Shown piece after piece: positions 10,570-21,140 of a stretch of DNA of 64,000 bases (its first letter is position 1; each line of letters starts with the position of its first letter). The notes beneath the pieces are model-generated. The model saw nothing but the letters and a program-made list of their open reading frames with translations. It was not told the DNA's origin and made no database searches. The stretch covers positions 248,001 through 312,000 of the forward strand of contig JAGVSM010001370.1 of assembly GCA_022494885.1 (NCBI GenBank), written 5' to 3'. Both the position numbers and the translations under genes were made by a program. The stretch is from Micrasema longulum. Lineage: Eukaryota; Arthropoda; Insecta; Trichoptera; Brachycentridae.

Positions 10570-11120
10570 AATCGAGTTACTAGAAGTTCTGAGTTGTTTC
10601 AACTGCACACGTAGATACTAACTATGCACGACACTCTCCGATTCCGCGTTTACATTCCGTAGCCAACAAATTTAAAGCCATTTATTAAAGTCGAAATAAA
10701 ACTTTATTTTTCATGCAATTTTTCTCTCTCTTTTTGATGTTGATAATTGTATATTATACTCTTTCTGAAATTAGTTTTTCAAATAATTTTAATATGTGTA
10801 CCATCTTTAGGCTAGTACACATACTGTAATTAAATTTAAATATTTTATCTTTAATATTTGTTCAAAACGTTTTCTTTGTATTTAAAAAAAACAATATTTA
10901 AAATTTATTTTTCAATTTTTCTCATTTACTTTACATACCTGCTGTTTTTCATTATTATTTTTTTTATGCATATTTTTATACCCAAGTTTTACTTTTGATT
11001 TTGCGTTGCAGTATGCTTTTAAAAAAAAAATGTAATGGTTATTTTAAAAATTTAACTATGTTTGTATTTACCTGTATAATTTTTTAAATGCCCCTTGGGC
11101 GTGCTGTAAAATTTAAAAAA
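10570..11120 (+). pseudogene. Jockey/CR1-like LINE C-terminus and 3' UTR with A-tail
   Basis: From about 10580 two frames give SSELFQLHT and then TNYARHSPIPRLHSVANKF with a stop near 10688. The TNYA-SP-R-L pattern recurs at 34537 (TNYAQNSPLKRFAREYN) and 54640 and marks the end of ORF2 in one LINE family. A T-rich 3' UTR follows and closes with a run of 10 A just before 11125. The rest is 5'-truncated. Confidence 0.7.
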
Positions 11121-11450
11121 AAAAGGTTTTATTACATTGAAGAATTTCATTATCCCTGGATTGGCCGTTTACACGTAGATAATACAATATTGTTTTGTCC
11201 CAGTACTTGACTATTGTCCACATGTAAATAGCAATTTGTAAGACAAAATATTGTTCCAAGACATCGCCACTGAGATAACGTAACTAGGACATAAGATATG
11301 GTCGTGTTTTTTGTATTGTCCACATGTAAAAAGCCATTAAGACTTATCACTTTACCTCCCTATTACAGACGATAGAGATACGTTGCATTTGATTTAATAA
11401 TGCAGTGCCCTATGCACCAAAGGCTGTGAATAAGGGTTTAATAATAATGA
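11121..11450 (+). repeat. SINE D copy 2, interrupted by a MITE
   Basis: The left part (11121-11160) matches the SINE D body around 'ttcat..cccctggactgg' and the right part (11338-11450) matches 'cttatcactttacc' through 'gcagtgccctatgcac'. In the intact copy at 57525-57780 these parts lie close together. The block 11161-11337 is therefore a later insertion. Confidence 0.65.
11160..11338. mobile_element. Small MITE nested in SINE D
   Basis: The left end 'ggccgtttacacgtagat' and the right end, read in reverse, form terminal inverted repeats of about 25 bases with about five mismatches. A third partial copy of the end motif ('attgtccacatgtaaat') sits inside at about 11213. About 175 bp long and noncoding. 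The target duplication is not clear; the DNA-transposon superfamily is unknown. Confidence 0.6.
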
Positions 11451-12022
11451 CAAGAATATTTCTCTTATAAAAGTTATTTAATGTGTTTTATCTTTTACAT
11501 TTAAAAATTAATATCCATTTTTGTACATGTCGGGAATAGAATTATATTTTTTTTTGGTTTTGTTTACCGTAACTACACGACACCGACAAGTTAATGTATT
11601 TGATTAATATAAAATAGTGGATAAACCCATTTGCATTATATATTCCAACAACATTGTTTGATATTAAGCCTTAAGGGTTATTTTGATTGTAAAACCAGTC
11701 GGAATTGCAGAATATCTGATGATAGCCGTTAAGCCCTTAGCTATTGTAGATCTGGTTAGGAAGTAAAGGTATTGTCATTGTTCATTTGGGATTATAGAAA
11801 ACATTTAGTACCAGCTTGGACAATCATTAAAGTTGTTAAACAAGATGGGGTGGAACTAGAGAGTAAAGTTAAAGTTGTAATGGAAAATCGTTTCCAAGAA
11901 TTTATTATATTATATAGTATAAGGCATTTTCAGTAAACATTAAACTCACAATTGAATCCGCGGTTTCTCATGGTGAAATTATTCGATTTATAATTAATTC
12001 ATTTTTTTTATAATATTAAATA
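11451..12022. other. AT-rich noncoding stretch
   Basis: No coding remnant, terminal repeats or tRNA-like promoter boxes were recognised here. Confidence 0.4.
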
Positions 12023-12190
12023 TTTGCGTTCTTATGATTTACCCAAAAATTTAACTTTGAGAGCCAGGAGGAGTCGTAAATAACTCACTATAAGAAAATA
12101 AAAATCAAGTTGGGGTATACTGGGATTCGAACCACAGACCTTTGAGCCGTGAGTCCGAGACACTAGCCAGGGACCACAACCCGATTTAAA
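12023..12190 (-). repeat. SINE A copy 3, tRNA-derived
   Basis: Well-preserved member. The minus strand reads an A-box-like 'ccctggctagtgtctcgg' and a B-box-like 'gtggttcgaatccc'. The body ends with the 'gggtaaatcataagaacgc' block, as at 57811. Compared with the 57.8-kb copy it has small deletions. Confidence 0.75.
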
Positions 12191-12239
12191 AATCATTCTT
12201 TTATTTATTTATTTTATCTTTCGATGAAGAAGAAAGTCA

Positions 12240-12440
12240 AAAAAATATACTAAAACACCCAGACCAATTTTCAAAAAACTTAAAACTTTTGAATTTTGGT
12301 TCACACATTGACGGGCTTATCGCCAAATGGCAATTTCTCACAACCAGCCAGTAAACAAATTGTGTTTTTTTTCTTACAATTAGAATGTGAAAAAAACTTC
12401 AAAAATATGTGTATAACTAAAATAAAAATGGCAGAATACG
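12240..12440 (-). repeat. SINE C tail scrap and CR1-like LINE 3' end
   Basis: Bases 12250-12275 contain 'actaaaacacccagaccaat', also found in the SINE C copy at 45010 and, in reverse, in the SINE C tail at 25490. Next to it, 12300-12350 read on the minus strand gives 'ggctggttgtgagaaattgc' followed by 'gataagcccgtc', the 3'-UTR signature of the CR1-like LINEs at 8290, 16835 and 40100. Confidence 0.5.
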
Positions 12441-12479
12441 AAAAACAGAACAAAAAGAAAAGATAAATGCAAGTATTTT

Positions 12480-12605
12480 TTTTTCACTGACCGAATTTCC
12501 TTTGTTTACCGGTTTCAAGACGATCCCGTCTCTTTGTCCAAAACATTAATTACACTAACGAGCAAATTCTACTTTTCACCTTCAAAACACATACTTATTG
12601 TAAAT
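12480..12605. repeat. FB1 foldback fragment
   Basis: Contains one sub-terminal motif of the FB1 family ('accggtttcaagacgatcc', 'tctctttgtcc') seen intact at 17625 and 20307. The partner arm is missing, so this is a solitary, truncated end. Confidence 0.55.
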
Positions 12606-12734
12606 TTTAAAAAATATAAACTGTATGATATTTGGTACACTTTTATTTAGACATATGTATAAATAATTTTAATTTAAAGTAAGTACATACTTTTGACTTC
12701 ATAATTTTTTAATTTTTTATTCATAATTTGTTTG

Positions 12735-13204
12735 CAAAAAAATATATATAAATACTTAATAACAGGGAATCTTTATAAAATAAGATATATTATTTAGAAA
12801 CTTTGCTGCCGTATCTTTTTTATGTTATTATATCATTGTCGACTGTTTGTTTCTGTAAAATTAATAAATAATTAAATATCGGTCACGACGAAACTCAGTG
12901 AGTGGCAATAAATCCAAACTAAAAGTCCTAAAAAAAATAGGTTTTACTTATTACAAGTGTCTTATTTATAAACATCACAATTGAGACTTTCCCAATTCAC
13001 AGCCATTCCAAAGTTTCTTTATCTCAATAAACCTTATGCTATCTATTATTAAAAAGCTTTATTTTAAGAGGAGTTCAACTCGATATACCTTATCGGATTA
13101 TTTGCGGACTAAAAATGTTGAAATACGTTTACTGGGAAAGTTTTTCTATTATTTATGAAAATGTGTGAAATATTTCTTAAATTTTTAATGTTTTTTTAAT
13201 GCAA
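12735..13204. repeat. Repeat K/H, first half, split by a LINE insertion
   Basis: Aligns almost base for base with 55060-55487 (for example 'gtcgactgtttgtttctgta', 'gggttttacttattacaag' with small changes, 'atcggattatttgcggacta'). At 55.5 kb this block runs directly into 'ttatttattttattttattt'. Here the same continuation appears only after 14088, beyond a plus-strand LINE. Confidence 0.8.
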
Positions 13205-14044
13205 TGGCTCTGTGCCATTCTCATCACCAAATACATTAAAACTTCTTTACTATACTTATGTGCGAAGTCAACTCGAATTTGCTTCATTAGTATGGTCCCC
13301 TCAATATAATGTATATATTAATCAAATTGAAAACATTCAAAAGAAATTTATAAGGAGCCTGGAATATCGTTTTGGTAACATTGAAAATGATTACGGCGCA
13401 TCTTTGATCAATTTTAATATAGAATCACTACAAAAAAGGCGCCTTAGATATGATTTAATTTTTCTTTTCAAAATTCTCAATAACATAGTTGATTCGCCGT
13501 ATCTTTTACAAAATATTGGTTTCCGTTGTCCTCTTCGCTATACTAGATTAAATTCCCTTTTTTATGTACCAACTTGTAAAAACAATTATACCTCGAATTC
13601 ATTCATTAGACGCACCTGTAGAAATTATAACGGACTCAGTATTGATGTAGACATTTTTAACTGCACGTTGCATTTGTACAGAAAATTTCTTCATGGGGTC
13701 GATTATTTGGGATAGTTGCTGAATGTACATCTTGAGTGGTTTATGCTATGCATATGTGCCGCATGTAATGTATATGTTTGTGTATGTTTTATATGTGCGT
13801 TCATGTGTGTGCGTGGATGGCTCGGAGTGTACATTCGGTATTTTTATTTATTTTAATTTATTACCTCCATGGAAAACGCAAATGTCAACAATTATCTTTT
13901 TTTCACTTAAAATTCTTATTTATTTTTTATTTTTTGTCACATTTAATGTTTATATCTTTTTAATTTATGAAAACTTAATTGGTCTTTTTATGTTAAAAAA
14001 TTGTTGTTTTTAATACTGATTTTGTATGACTGTATGTTTTCTAA

Positions 14045-14088
<44 letters not shown>
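13205..14088 (+). mobile_element. 5'-truncated LINE with intact C-terminal frame and 41-A tail
   Basis: An uninterrupted frame of about 167 codons ends at 13715. It reads LLYYTYVRSQLEFASLVW (the conserved 'Y..yvrp.leYas.vW' block of non-LTR reverse transcriptases), then IQKKFIRSLEYR, RYTRLNSLFYVPT and RRTCRNYNGLSIDVD. A 3' UTR of about 330 bases follows, and 'aataaa' runs into 41 consecutive A (14047-14087). No true start codon is present; the copy is 5'-truncated. The open frame and long A-run suggest it is among the youngest insertions here. Jockey/CR1-like; the exact clade is not determined. Confidence 0.88.
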
Positions 14089-14090
<2 letters not shown>

Positions 14091-14960
14091 TATTTATTTT
14101 ATTTTATTTATAAATTTATTGCAAAAAAATAATATACATACATACTTAATAACAGGAAATCTATATAAACCAATTAATGTAAAATTAAAACGGAGTGTTC
14201 TCTGTTTATGATAGTCTCCATCTAACATGGCACAGCCTGTTCTTAGATGGAGATTTGTTATCTTTAGAGCATAAGTAGTCCTATACTAATAAAAATATAA
14301 CATAAAAAAGAAAAACTAAAACTACTTAATTATAAATGCCTAGCTAATCAAATTTAAGAAATTAAATTCGTTATTATACAAATATAAAGAATATATATGT
14401 GCCAAGAATACATGTTACTTAAACATAAATAATATTGTATAATATATAATAAAACAAATATAAAGCAATGAAATACATAAAATATAAATAATATGTGTAC
14501 CAATTATATAAAGTACTACGTTTTTTGATTTCCATATATTTTTCAAAAAAATCTCTCGCTACACTATTTATATGTGCAGTTATTTTTATTTTAAAATTTG
14601 TTTTACATTTTGAGTCTTTTATATTTGGCGATAAATTATTAAATATTTTTGAAGCAATTACATTGTATTGCTTATTACCAAAGGCGGTTGATACACATGG
14701 GACAATACAGTTAATTTGTGTTGCTGAACGAGTGTTTATATTTTGTTGGATTCTTTTGACCTCACTTAATTTGTCATAAAATTTAAGTAGTAAGCACTTC
14801 ACAAACAATTGTCTTATATCCAATATCTTTAACTCAGCGAATAGATCTTCCGTTGAATACCTCAAGGGTTTTTTGAGAATGATCTGCATGATCCATTTTT
14901 GTGCTATTTTTACTGGCTCAAGGATTGAACGAGATGTTACGTTTATGGAATTTCTTACTT
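14089..14960 (-). pseudogene. LINE C-terminal fragment, minus strand, with 3' UTR (repeat K)
   Basis: Reading leftward from 14889, the frame contains LRYSTEDLFAELKILDIRQL, FVKCLLLKFY, CIVPCVSTAFGNKQYNVIAS and FNNLSPNIKDSKCK, and stops near 14419. These are typical of the region after the reverse-transcriptase domain in non-LTR elements (LN-LP/SPNIK). The 3' UTR continues to 14089 and matches 55488-55830. It abuts the A-tail of the plus-strand LINE, so the two meet tail to tail. Confidence 0.78.
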
Positions 14961-14984
14961 TGATTAGTAAAAAAATGTTTATTA

Positions 14985-15412
14985 TGAGATAAGATTTACA
15001 CCATGATTTATATTATTTATAATAAAAAACAATAATTTAAAATCATATTTACATATATATTTTTATATTATAATTTTAAATTATTTCTATTCACTCATAT
15101 CAAATACACACTTACCCTGTCCTTAAACTTACCCTCACACCCATATACAATCACACACATATTCACATACCTACCAAAACCACACTCCACTTTTTTACAC
15201 ACGCATCCTCACACACCAAAAAAAAACTCGCACACATGCACTTCTATGAATTATACTCGTATTTAACTGAACTGGATTTTTATAATTGTATTTATGTGGA
15301 AAACTGATTTGGCTTTATTTTATGTTTTTTTTATAATGTTGTGTATATTTTTTTGTATTGCTGTTGTTTTTCTTAATAAACAAAATAAAAAAATAAAAAT
15401 AAAAATCAACTT
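14985..15412 (+). repeat. LINE 3' UTR tail, CA-rich
   Basis: A CA-rich block (15105-15240, many 'acacac' and 'cacaca') leads into 'ggctttattttatg' and an ending of 'cttaataaacaaaataaaa'. The same order, a CA-rich block then a T-rich block then an AATAAA-rich end, follows LINE coding remnants at 34537 and 54640. Those two can serve as family references. Confidence 0.6.
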
Positions 15413-15874
15413 AAACTTTTATTGAATTAAAAATATGCTATGGTGGTTATTCAAAGTTAAATGTCGTTTATGTTTTTACTTTTGGGGACAAACACAATAT
15501 CGAGTCATCAAAAAGTTTATTTTGGTCACATTGCGTTGCTGAAATTTAATAAGACGACGATTCTAAATAAAAATTGACTACACTCAATTTGCGTTCCCTT
15601 TAAGTGACTTGGAGCTTGGAAAAATAAAGAAGGATTTTAAAAAACGAGACGGTGGGATTTATTTTCACGAAATCATTTTAGTAACGAGGGCCTTTTTGAA
15701 TATCTGCATTATACTGTTTCATTCAAAAACAAATGTCATCCGTTTAGAAGGTTTTAAACATTGAAAAAGCAATATTTTTTAGACGGATTATTTTATTTTT
15801 TAAAAACCTTTTTTATTTGAAATTTATTACTTACGGATTACATTCATTTAATAAATAAAAAAATAAAAATTTTT
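15413..15874. other. AT-rich noncoding stretch
   Basis: No features recognised between the LINE tail and SINE B copy 1. Confidence 0.4.
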
Positions 15875-16040
15875 AGCACTACAACTGGCCAGGAGGCCCA
15901 ATTATGGGGGTGAATTACAACACAGAATACCCAGGCTTGAGAAAACTCACAATTATTTTTTTTTGTTCTCACCGGGAATCTAACCCGTGACCTTCTGTGC
16001 GTGAGTTAAGCGTCTTGACCACTACACCACGGAGGCCGCC
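15875..16040 (-). repeat. SINE B copy 1, tRNA-derived
   Basis: On the minus strand the head reads 'ggcggcctccgtggtgtagt' (A box) and 'cacgggttagattccc' (B box). The body has 'gagaacaaaa', 'ctcaagcctggg' and ends at 'ctggccagttgtagtgc'. Two other copies lie at 22151 and 25826. The head resembles tRNA-Val most by eye. Confidence 0.75.
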
Positions 16041-16059
16041 ATGTTTATAAATTCATATT

Positions 16060-16565
16060 TTGTAATTGTTGTCTGAGTCTTTAGATTAGTTTTGTCTGCT
16101 AGTGTATTGTATTATTTCAGTCCCTGGGTTTATTATTCTCGATCCTTTCGACGCTAATTTATAAATACATTTTAATTTTCCACTTGAAACAGTTCAGTTA
16201 CATTTCATTGTTTAGTTAGTTTATAGAGTTCTCTAGTTGCTGTTTGATAAGGAAGGTCATATACTAACGTTAATATTTTATTTTGCTGTCTTTGAAGTGT
16301 GTTTATGTATTTTGATTTCCTGTTCCCCATAGGAGTTGCAAATAACATATTTGAATATTTACATAGGCTTCAACAAAGTTTTTGATTTTTTTAAAAATAA
16401 CTCGGTAATATCGCCACTTCGCGAATTAAATTGTTCATATGAATTGCGAATTTCAACTGTCTGTCTATTGTTAGTTCTTAGTATTTAACATGTTTAATTT
16501 CGGTTAGTCGTTCATCATTTATGTAACCATCTATTTTATGTTATTTTTTTCTAGATTCAAAATGG
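16060..16565 (-). pseudogene. LINE reverse-transcriptase C-terminal remnant, family with 44 kb and 58 kb
   Basis: Diverged copy of the element at 44025-44580. Shared landmarks, read on the minus strand, include the segment encoding 'WG..NQN' near 16330, the 'QRQQNK.N...L' region near 16285 and the 'YDLPYQ' region near 16245. Stops and small deletions abound. It has the same orientation as the 44-kb copy and is opposite to the 58-kb copy. Confidence 0.6.
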
Positions 16566-16834
16566 ATAATATAACTTTTTTTCATCAAGTGTAAGTAAGT
16601 TTGTGTTTGTCCATTTAGGAACATAGTTAGGTTTTCGTTCATTTCATTGCTTGCTAATACGTCAGTTTGATTTTTACAGAATATGTCATAGGCGTAAATT
16701 ATATGTTTTCCTTTAAATTGTACAGTGATAAATCATAAACATATAAAATATAAAATAGTGAACCCAAAATAAATATTGAACTTTTAGCTTTGTTTGGATC
16801 CGTTTAAATTTTTATAGAACATCGTCACGAATCT

Positions 16835-17335
16835 TGACTTATTTATTTATCTAATACTTTACATACATATACAATATATATACATATAAGGGCGGGCATA
16901 TTGCCTTAAGGCAATTTCTTCCTACCTACCCAAACCGTTTAGTTTGAGAAAATTACAAATACATGGACACATTGAATTTTACAATTTTATACAAAAATTT
17001 AAAACAAAGATTAACAAAATAAGAATATCCAAAAAAACTAACACTATACTATGAAGAGAGGAGATGGGAAGGAAAGAAGAAGTTTAAAGGAACAATTTAA
17101 ATATTGAGATAGTGACACTTCAATCTTAACTTAAATGTAAATTAAAAAGGGGTGTCTCTAACATTAGTGGGTAGATTTTTCCACAGTCAAACGAATACTA
17201 CTGTGAAAGAGGAGGCAAGAAAATTAAAGCGATGACAGGGTATTAAAAGGGTTCTCTCGTTACTAGAACGAAGAGATAGTCCGTGTTGTGAAAGAGGTTG
17301 GAAGAGCTCTCTCTCTTGACTTCACAATATAACGT
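16835..17335 (-). pseudogene. CR1-like LINE end with hairpin-bearing 3' UTR
   Basis: From about 17185 leftward the frame gives LWKNLPTNVRDTPF, then FTFKLRLKCHYLNI, the usual WN-LP and F-K-L end of ORF2. The 3' UTR contains 'ggaagaaattgccttaaggc' and 'aatatgcccgccc' (16890-16930), nearly identical to 40245-40285. The core 'ttgccttaaggcaa' is a 14-base palindrome. The tail ends in 'agataaataaataag'. Confidence 0.78.
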
Positions 17336-17624
17336 AGTTATGCAGAAAGCAGCCAGTTTACAATTTTGGAAAAATGCGATATTAGTGTTATTGGGTGCAG
17401 TAAGATCAATTCTATGTTCTGCTAAAAACAGTCAGGCTGTTTTCATACAAAAAACTGTAATAATCAACTTCTGAAAATAGTTTTTCTCACAAAAACGACA
17501 TTTCTCAATTTGCAGAAAATATCACTAGAAAAAAATTGCGGCATATATGCTGATAGAAAGATAAATGCCCCCAGAAATCTAGTTCTCTTACGTAAATTGA
17601 AGTGGATTATTATTTATGTTCAAA

Positions 17625-18060
17625 ACATTAACTTTGTGGTCAAACATTGTTATTAATGTTAGCAAATATAAGTATTTAACCACTTACCGATTTACTAACC
17701 GAAAAATAACCAACGTGTAACGTGAACTGTGTAACGTTTATCCCTTTAGCTCCTCTCCTTCCTGATCCCCATAAACAAAAATTCTGCAATATATCGTTGA
17801 AAATTATTAGCCTAATTTTAGTGCATGTTTGGACATGGTGGTGTTTGCATCTGCTTTATGGATGTAATTTATGTATTTTTTTCGTAAATATTATGTATAC
17901 TACGGTGACGAGTAAAAGTGAGAATGTATTTTCGTATTTGCATGTTAGTGTAGTGAGTGTCCTGACGAAGAGACGTACACGTTTTGAAACCGGTAGGCAT
18001 AAAAAGTCAGTGAGTGCTTAAATAATAATATGTACAAACATTTATTAAAGTGGATTAATA
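17625..18060. mobile_element. FB1 foldback element, about 430 bp
   Basis: The left end starts with 'cattaactttgtggtcaaac', then 'aaccacttaccga'. The right end has 'cctgacgaagagacgtacac' then 'gaaaccggtaggcataaaaa' and 'gtcagtgagtgc'. The internal 'ggacatggtggtgtttgcat' is repeated in reverse in the FB1 copy at 36790. No transposase is encoded. The left arm is partly deleted, so the hairpin is weaker than at 20307. Confidence 0.7.
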
Positions 18061-18224
18061 AAAAAAAAACTATAATAACAAAATAGGTAAAATCACCAAA
18101 ATCCCTTTAACACATAGTTTAATTATTTTTATAGTTATTATAACAAATGAATTGAGTGATTACTCGTATTTATAATTTAACTTTATAATTTCAATACATA
18201 ATGGCACAACATATGTACATCAGA

Positions 18225-18500
18225 GTTTTACAAGGGTGGGCTGGGCCCCGATTACAATGGGAAGTTAACAGAGTTATCTTCGGCTGTCTGTAAAGAAAAA
18301 CCGATATTTGTGTACGAAAATGAATATGTTTGCATTAAATTTTAAAGTATCTTCGTCGATAACATGTTTAGAAGAAAAAAATGTGTGCAAATTCTGCTTT
18401 TTTACAGAAAACTTAATTTTACTTTGTAGATAGAATTGAACATAAATGTTAACTTCACATTGCAATCGAGGCCTTGTTTTCTGCAAAATGCACATCTAGG
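18225..18500. repeat. Repeat J copy 1
   Basis: The segment with 'acagaaaacttaatttta' and 'aacataaatgttaacttcac' recurs at 50590-50720 with about 85 percent identity by eye. Its nature is unknown. A minus-strand open frame of 73 codons covers it but is not conserved in the second copy, so I do not treat it as coding. Confidence 0.5.
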
Positions 18501-18834
18501 GATGTGCGGTCAGCCAGCCTTTAAAAATCATTAAAACTAGTCAAACACATAATTTAAAAAAATATATAAAAAGTGCATTATTTATTATTTGTCAAAGTAA
18601 AAAACATTGCAACTGTTGTGTAGATTTGATTATTCACTCTTTTCATAAACGTGCTATTATTTCAGTTTCATTTTCACTCAATGCCAAACATGTCGCGTTT
18701 TCTTAGGGAAATATTTTTTTTTTTAAATTAGGTATGAAAACATTTCTCCATAATATCCATATTGATTTTGAAAATACAATTAATTTTTCTTAATCCATTT
18801 CGTGTATTTTTATCGGTATTCGTTGTATGTGATA

Positions 18835-18950
18835 TTTCAAAAAGAGCCGCAGGGTGCAAGGAGGAATGGAGACAGATTCTGAAGGAGGCGAGGGTCCACA
18901 ACGGGTTATAGCGTCACTGGCGATAATGATGTAATGAATAAATAAAGTAA
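18835..18950 (+). pseudogene. RTE-like LINE extreme C-terminus
   Basis: One frame reads AGCKEEWRQILKEARVHNGL then stop. The EWR-IL-EA--H-GL ending followed closely by a stop and a short 'gataatgatgtaatgaataa' tail is diagnostic of RTE-type LINEs. The last 110 bases only. Confidence 0.72.
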
Positions 18951-19298
18951 TTCAAGAGAACTCGCGGACGGTTAAAAAAGATTTTTGAGTTCCACTTTAT
19001 ATTTTTTAATTAAAATGGTTTTGCCTTACAAGGGTAGTGTCATACTGGACTCAGATTTACAAAATCTGGCGGCTGACAACCCTTTACTAAATACAGTCCT
19101 TCCTGGAACTCCCTGAAAAATGAATCAGACAACTGAGAAACCCTACAAGACAAGTTTTTGACAGATGTGACTTTGACGTTAAACGCACTTCATTCCATTA
19201 AAAAAACCAATGTTTTATAAAAAAAATCGCAAACTTTCAACAAAAACGATATAAGCTACTTTTTATTTAAGTTAAATATAAACATTTCTATTTATTTC
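18951..19298. other. Noncoding stretch
   Basis: Nothing recognised; no tRNA-like boxes and no inverted repeat. Confidence 0.4.
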
Positions 19299-19525
19299 AA
19301 CAAAGAGAGAATACATTTTTGAGAAGGAAATATGGTGTAAAATGGTCACTTAAACCAGCCAATGACAGGTCATAAGCCATGTAAATGCCTAGACTTCCAT
19401 ATTACCATCTCAAAAATGTTTTCCCTCTCTGTTGAAATAAATTTGAAAATGAACAACTCCCTAGGTAGGAAATCCTGCAAGTCTGCAAGCATTTTTACAT
19501 ACTCAAACTGAAAAAATTGTAAGAT
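19299..19525. repeat. Family G fragment, foldback arrangement
   Basis: Contains blocks B ('gagaatacatttttgagaagg'-like), C reversed ('aaaccagccaatgacaggtc', 'ataagccatgtaaatgcc'), B reversed ('ttttccctctctgttgaaat') and A reversed ('cctaggtaggaaatcctgc'). The two B blocks are inverted with respect to each other. The element that supplies these blocks is described at 22905-24626. Confidence 0.7.
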
Positions 19526-19779
19526 ATAAACATTTCATTCAAAAAAATTAACTATAAAAAAACAGTTTTTCTGAAAAGTTCAGATTGACTGACTAATGAA
19601 ATTTCACAAATGGACGATTAAATTATTTATTTTGCCTGTATTCTTTGGGCTTAAAAGGACAAATAACCATTTGTTATTCTCAGATCTCGATGACCATGTT
19701 TGAAATTTCTAATATTATAACTAACAGCAACAATAAATCAACTCGTGAGTACCGAAAACAACATTAAAATTGCGGAACT

Positions 19780-19985
19780 AATCTATTATCAACCAAGTAA
19801 AATGCTTAACAAATTGTTCATCAAGCGAGCTGTGCCAGCGTCCATTTAGACCGCCAGCTCCATACAAGCTGTGCTTTGCTTCACCAGCTAGGTTCCAGCA
19901 CACGTCACGCCTCATCATCAGCAGGTTGGTGGAGTTTCCCAACTTCCCTTCCCCAACAATACAGTTCATTATCTAAATTTTACTC
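19780..19985. other. GC-richer patch with a minus-strand open frame, unrecognised
   Basis: Composition rises well above the flanks. The minus-strand frame 19969-19778 includes EGKLGNSTNLLMMRRDVCWN, then GEAKHSLYGAGGLNGRW and ends at a stop. I recognise no domain, and splice signals are not compelling. It might be an exon of an unrecognised gene or an old transposon piece. Confidence 0.25.
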
Positions 19986-20199
19986 CTCCTAGGACGAGGT
20001 ATTCTTCACACCTCGTCCACTTCTCAACAATAACGATTAGACCTTGGAATCCGGAATGATTATGGAAAATGAATAATTTATTGTAATAATAATTATAATT
20101 AAAGTTTTTAATTAGTTTTTAGTGCAACTATTTCAACAAAATATCAAATTAGAATGTAAAATGTGTATGTTTTATTTAATAATCAAATAACAGTCATGT

Positions 20200-21140
20200 T
20201 TATTTAACTGTTTAATATAATGAGAATGTTCAGCCCTACAGGAAATTTGGTATAAAACACGTATTTTTACGCTCAGTTTAAATTTATTATTGTATTATTA
20301 ATATTTAAAGCATTAACTTTGTAGTCAAACATATTACTAAATGTTATTTAATATTTGTAAATAACCACTTACCGACTTTTCTATGTCTACCGGTTTCGAG
20401 ACGTACCTGTCTCTTCGTCAGGATACCAATTAAACCAACATGCAAACCAACATGCAAAACCCACTATATACCTTCACCATAGTTTTTGCACAAAAATATA
20501 AAACCAACACGACGTGCATTTTAATAAGCACATGCACTGATTAGGACAAACATACTGATTAGATTATGAAAATATTCTCTTGTTTGAGAATTAATGAAAA
20601 AGTAGAGGGGATGGAGGGAGGGAATAAGCTTAATAGGTTTTATAGGGTGACCATTACAGTGGAACATCGTATAAAGGACTATATTGGAAGTTTGTTTGAT
20701 TATTGATCAAACGAACATTATTTTTTAAAGCTTTCCTAATGTGAATTATTTCCAGATTATTTACTTTTAACTGTGTCCTAACGAAGAGACGGGTTTGTCT
20801 CGAAACCAGTAGACATAGAAAAGTCGGTAAGTGGTTATTTACAAATATTTAATAATATTTAGTAAATTATTATTGATTTTATTACAAACGAATTAACAAT
20901 GTTTTGAGTAAGTCAAAAAATAAACTACTTTGTATAACATCACTAATTCTTCCAAATCAACCAATGATAAGAGTGTTGTTATAGGTTTTCAGTTTACAGT
21001 AGGTCAACTGATCAATCAAAAAAACTCATCGAAAATCAAGTCAATGGGAAGATAACTTCAGACGTCACACACGAAATAACATAAAAAATACAAAACGTTG
21101 AAAAATCATAGCGCTGATATTACGATTCATCAAAATTAAA
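20200..21140. repeat. Repeat R copy 1, split by an FB1 element
   Basis: Left part 20200-20300 ('cagccctacaggaaattt', 'acgctcagtttaaa') and right part 20890-21140 ('aatcaaccaatgataagagt', 'cagacgtcacacacg', 'cgctgatattacgattc') together match, in reverse, the uninterrupted copies at 30050-30425 and 52960-53310. The missing middle is where FB1 was inserted. Confidence 0.65.
20305..20880. mobile_element. FB1 foldback element, best copy, about 570 bp
   Basis: The left arm (about 20335-20425) and right arm (about 20776-20870) are inverted repeats of about 95 bases. The left contains 'taaataaccacttaccgac' and 'ctaccggtttcgagacg'; the right contains their complements 'gtcggtaagtggttattta' and 'cgaaaccagtagacat'. 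Outside the left arm is the family-specific 'aaagcattaactttgtag'. The middle is noncoding, with a purine-rich 'gaggggatggagggaggg'. It is nonautonomous and mobilised by an unknown enzyme. Confidence 0.82.

Noticed and set aside
17955..18015. Hammerhead-ribozyme-like core (ctgacga, a stem, then gaaa) in the FB1 sub-terminal motif
   Set aside because: The order CTGANGA-stem II-GAAA is suggestive, and Penelope-type elements are known to carry hammerheads. But an extra A separates the core from stem II, the base pair next to the CTGA core cannot form in the copies checked (C opposite A), and stem I does not pair contiguously. A covariance-model search would settle it.
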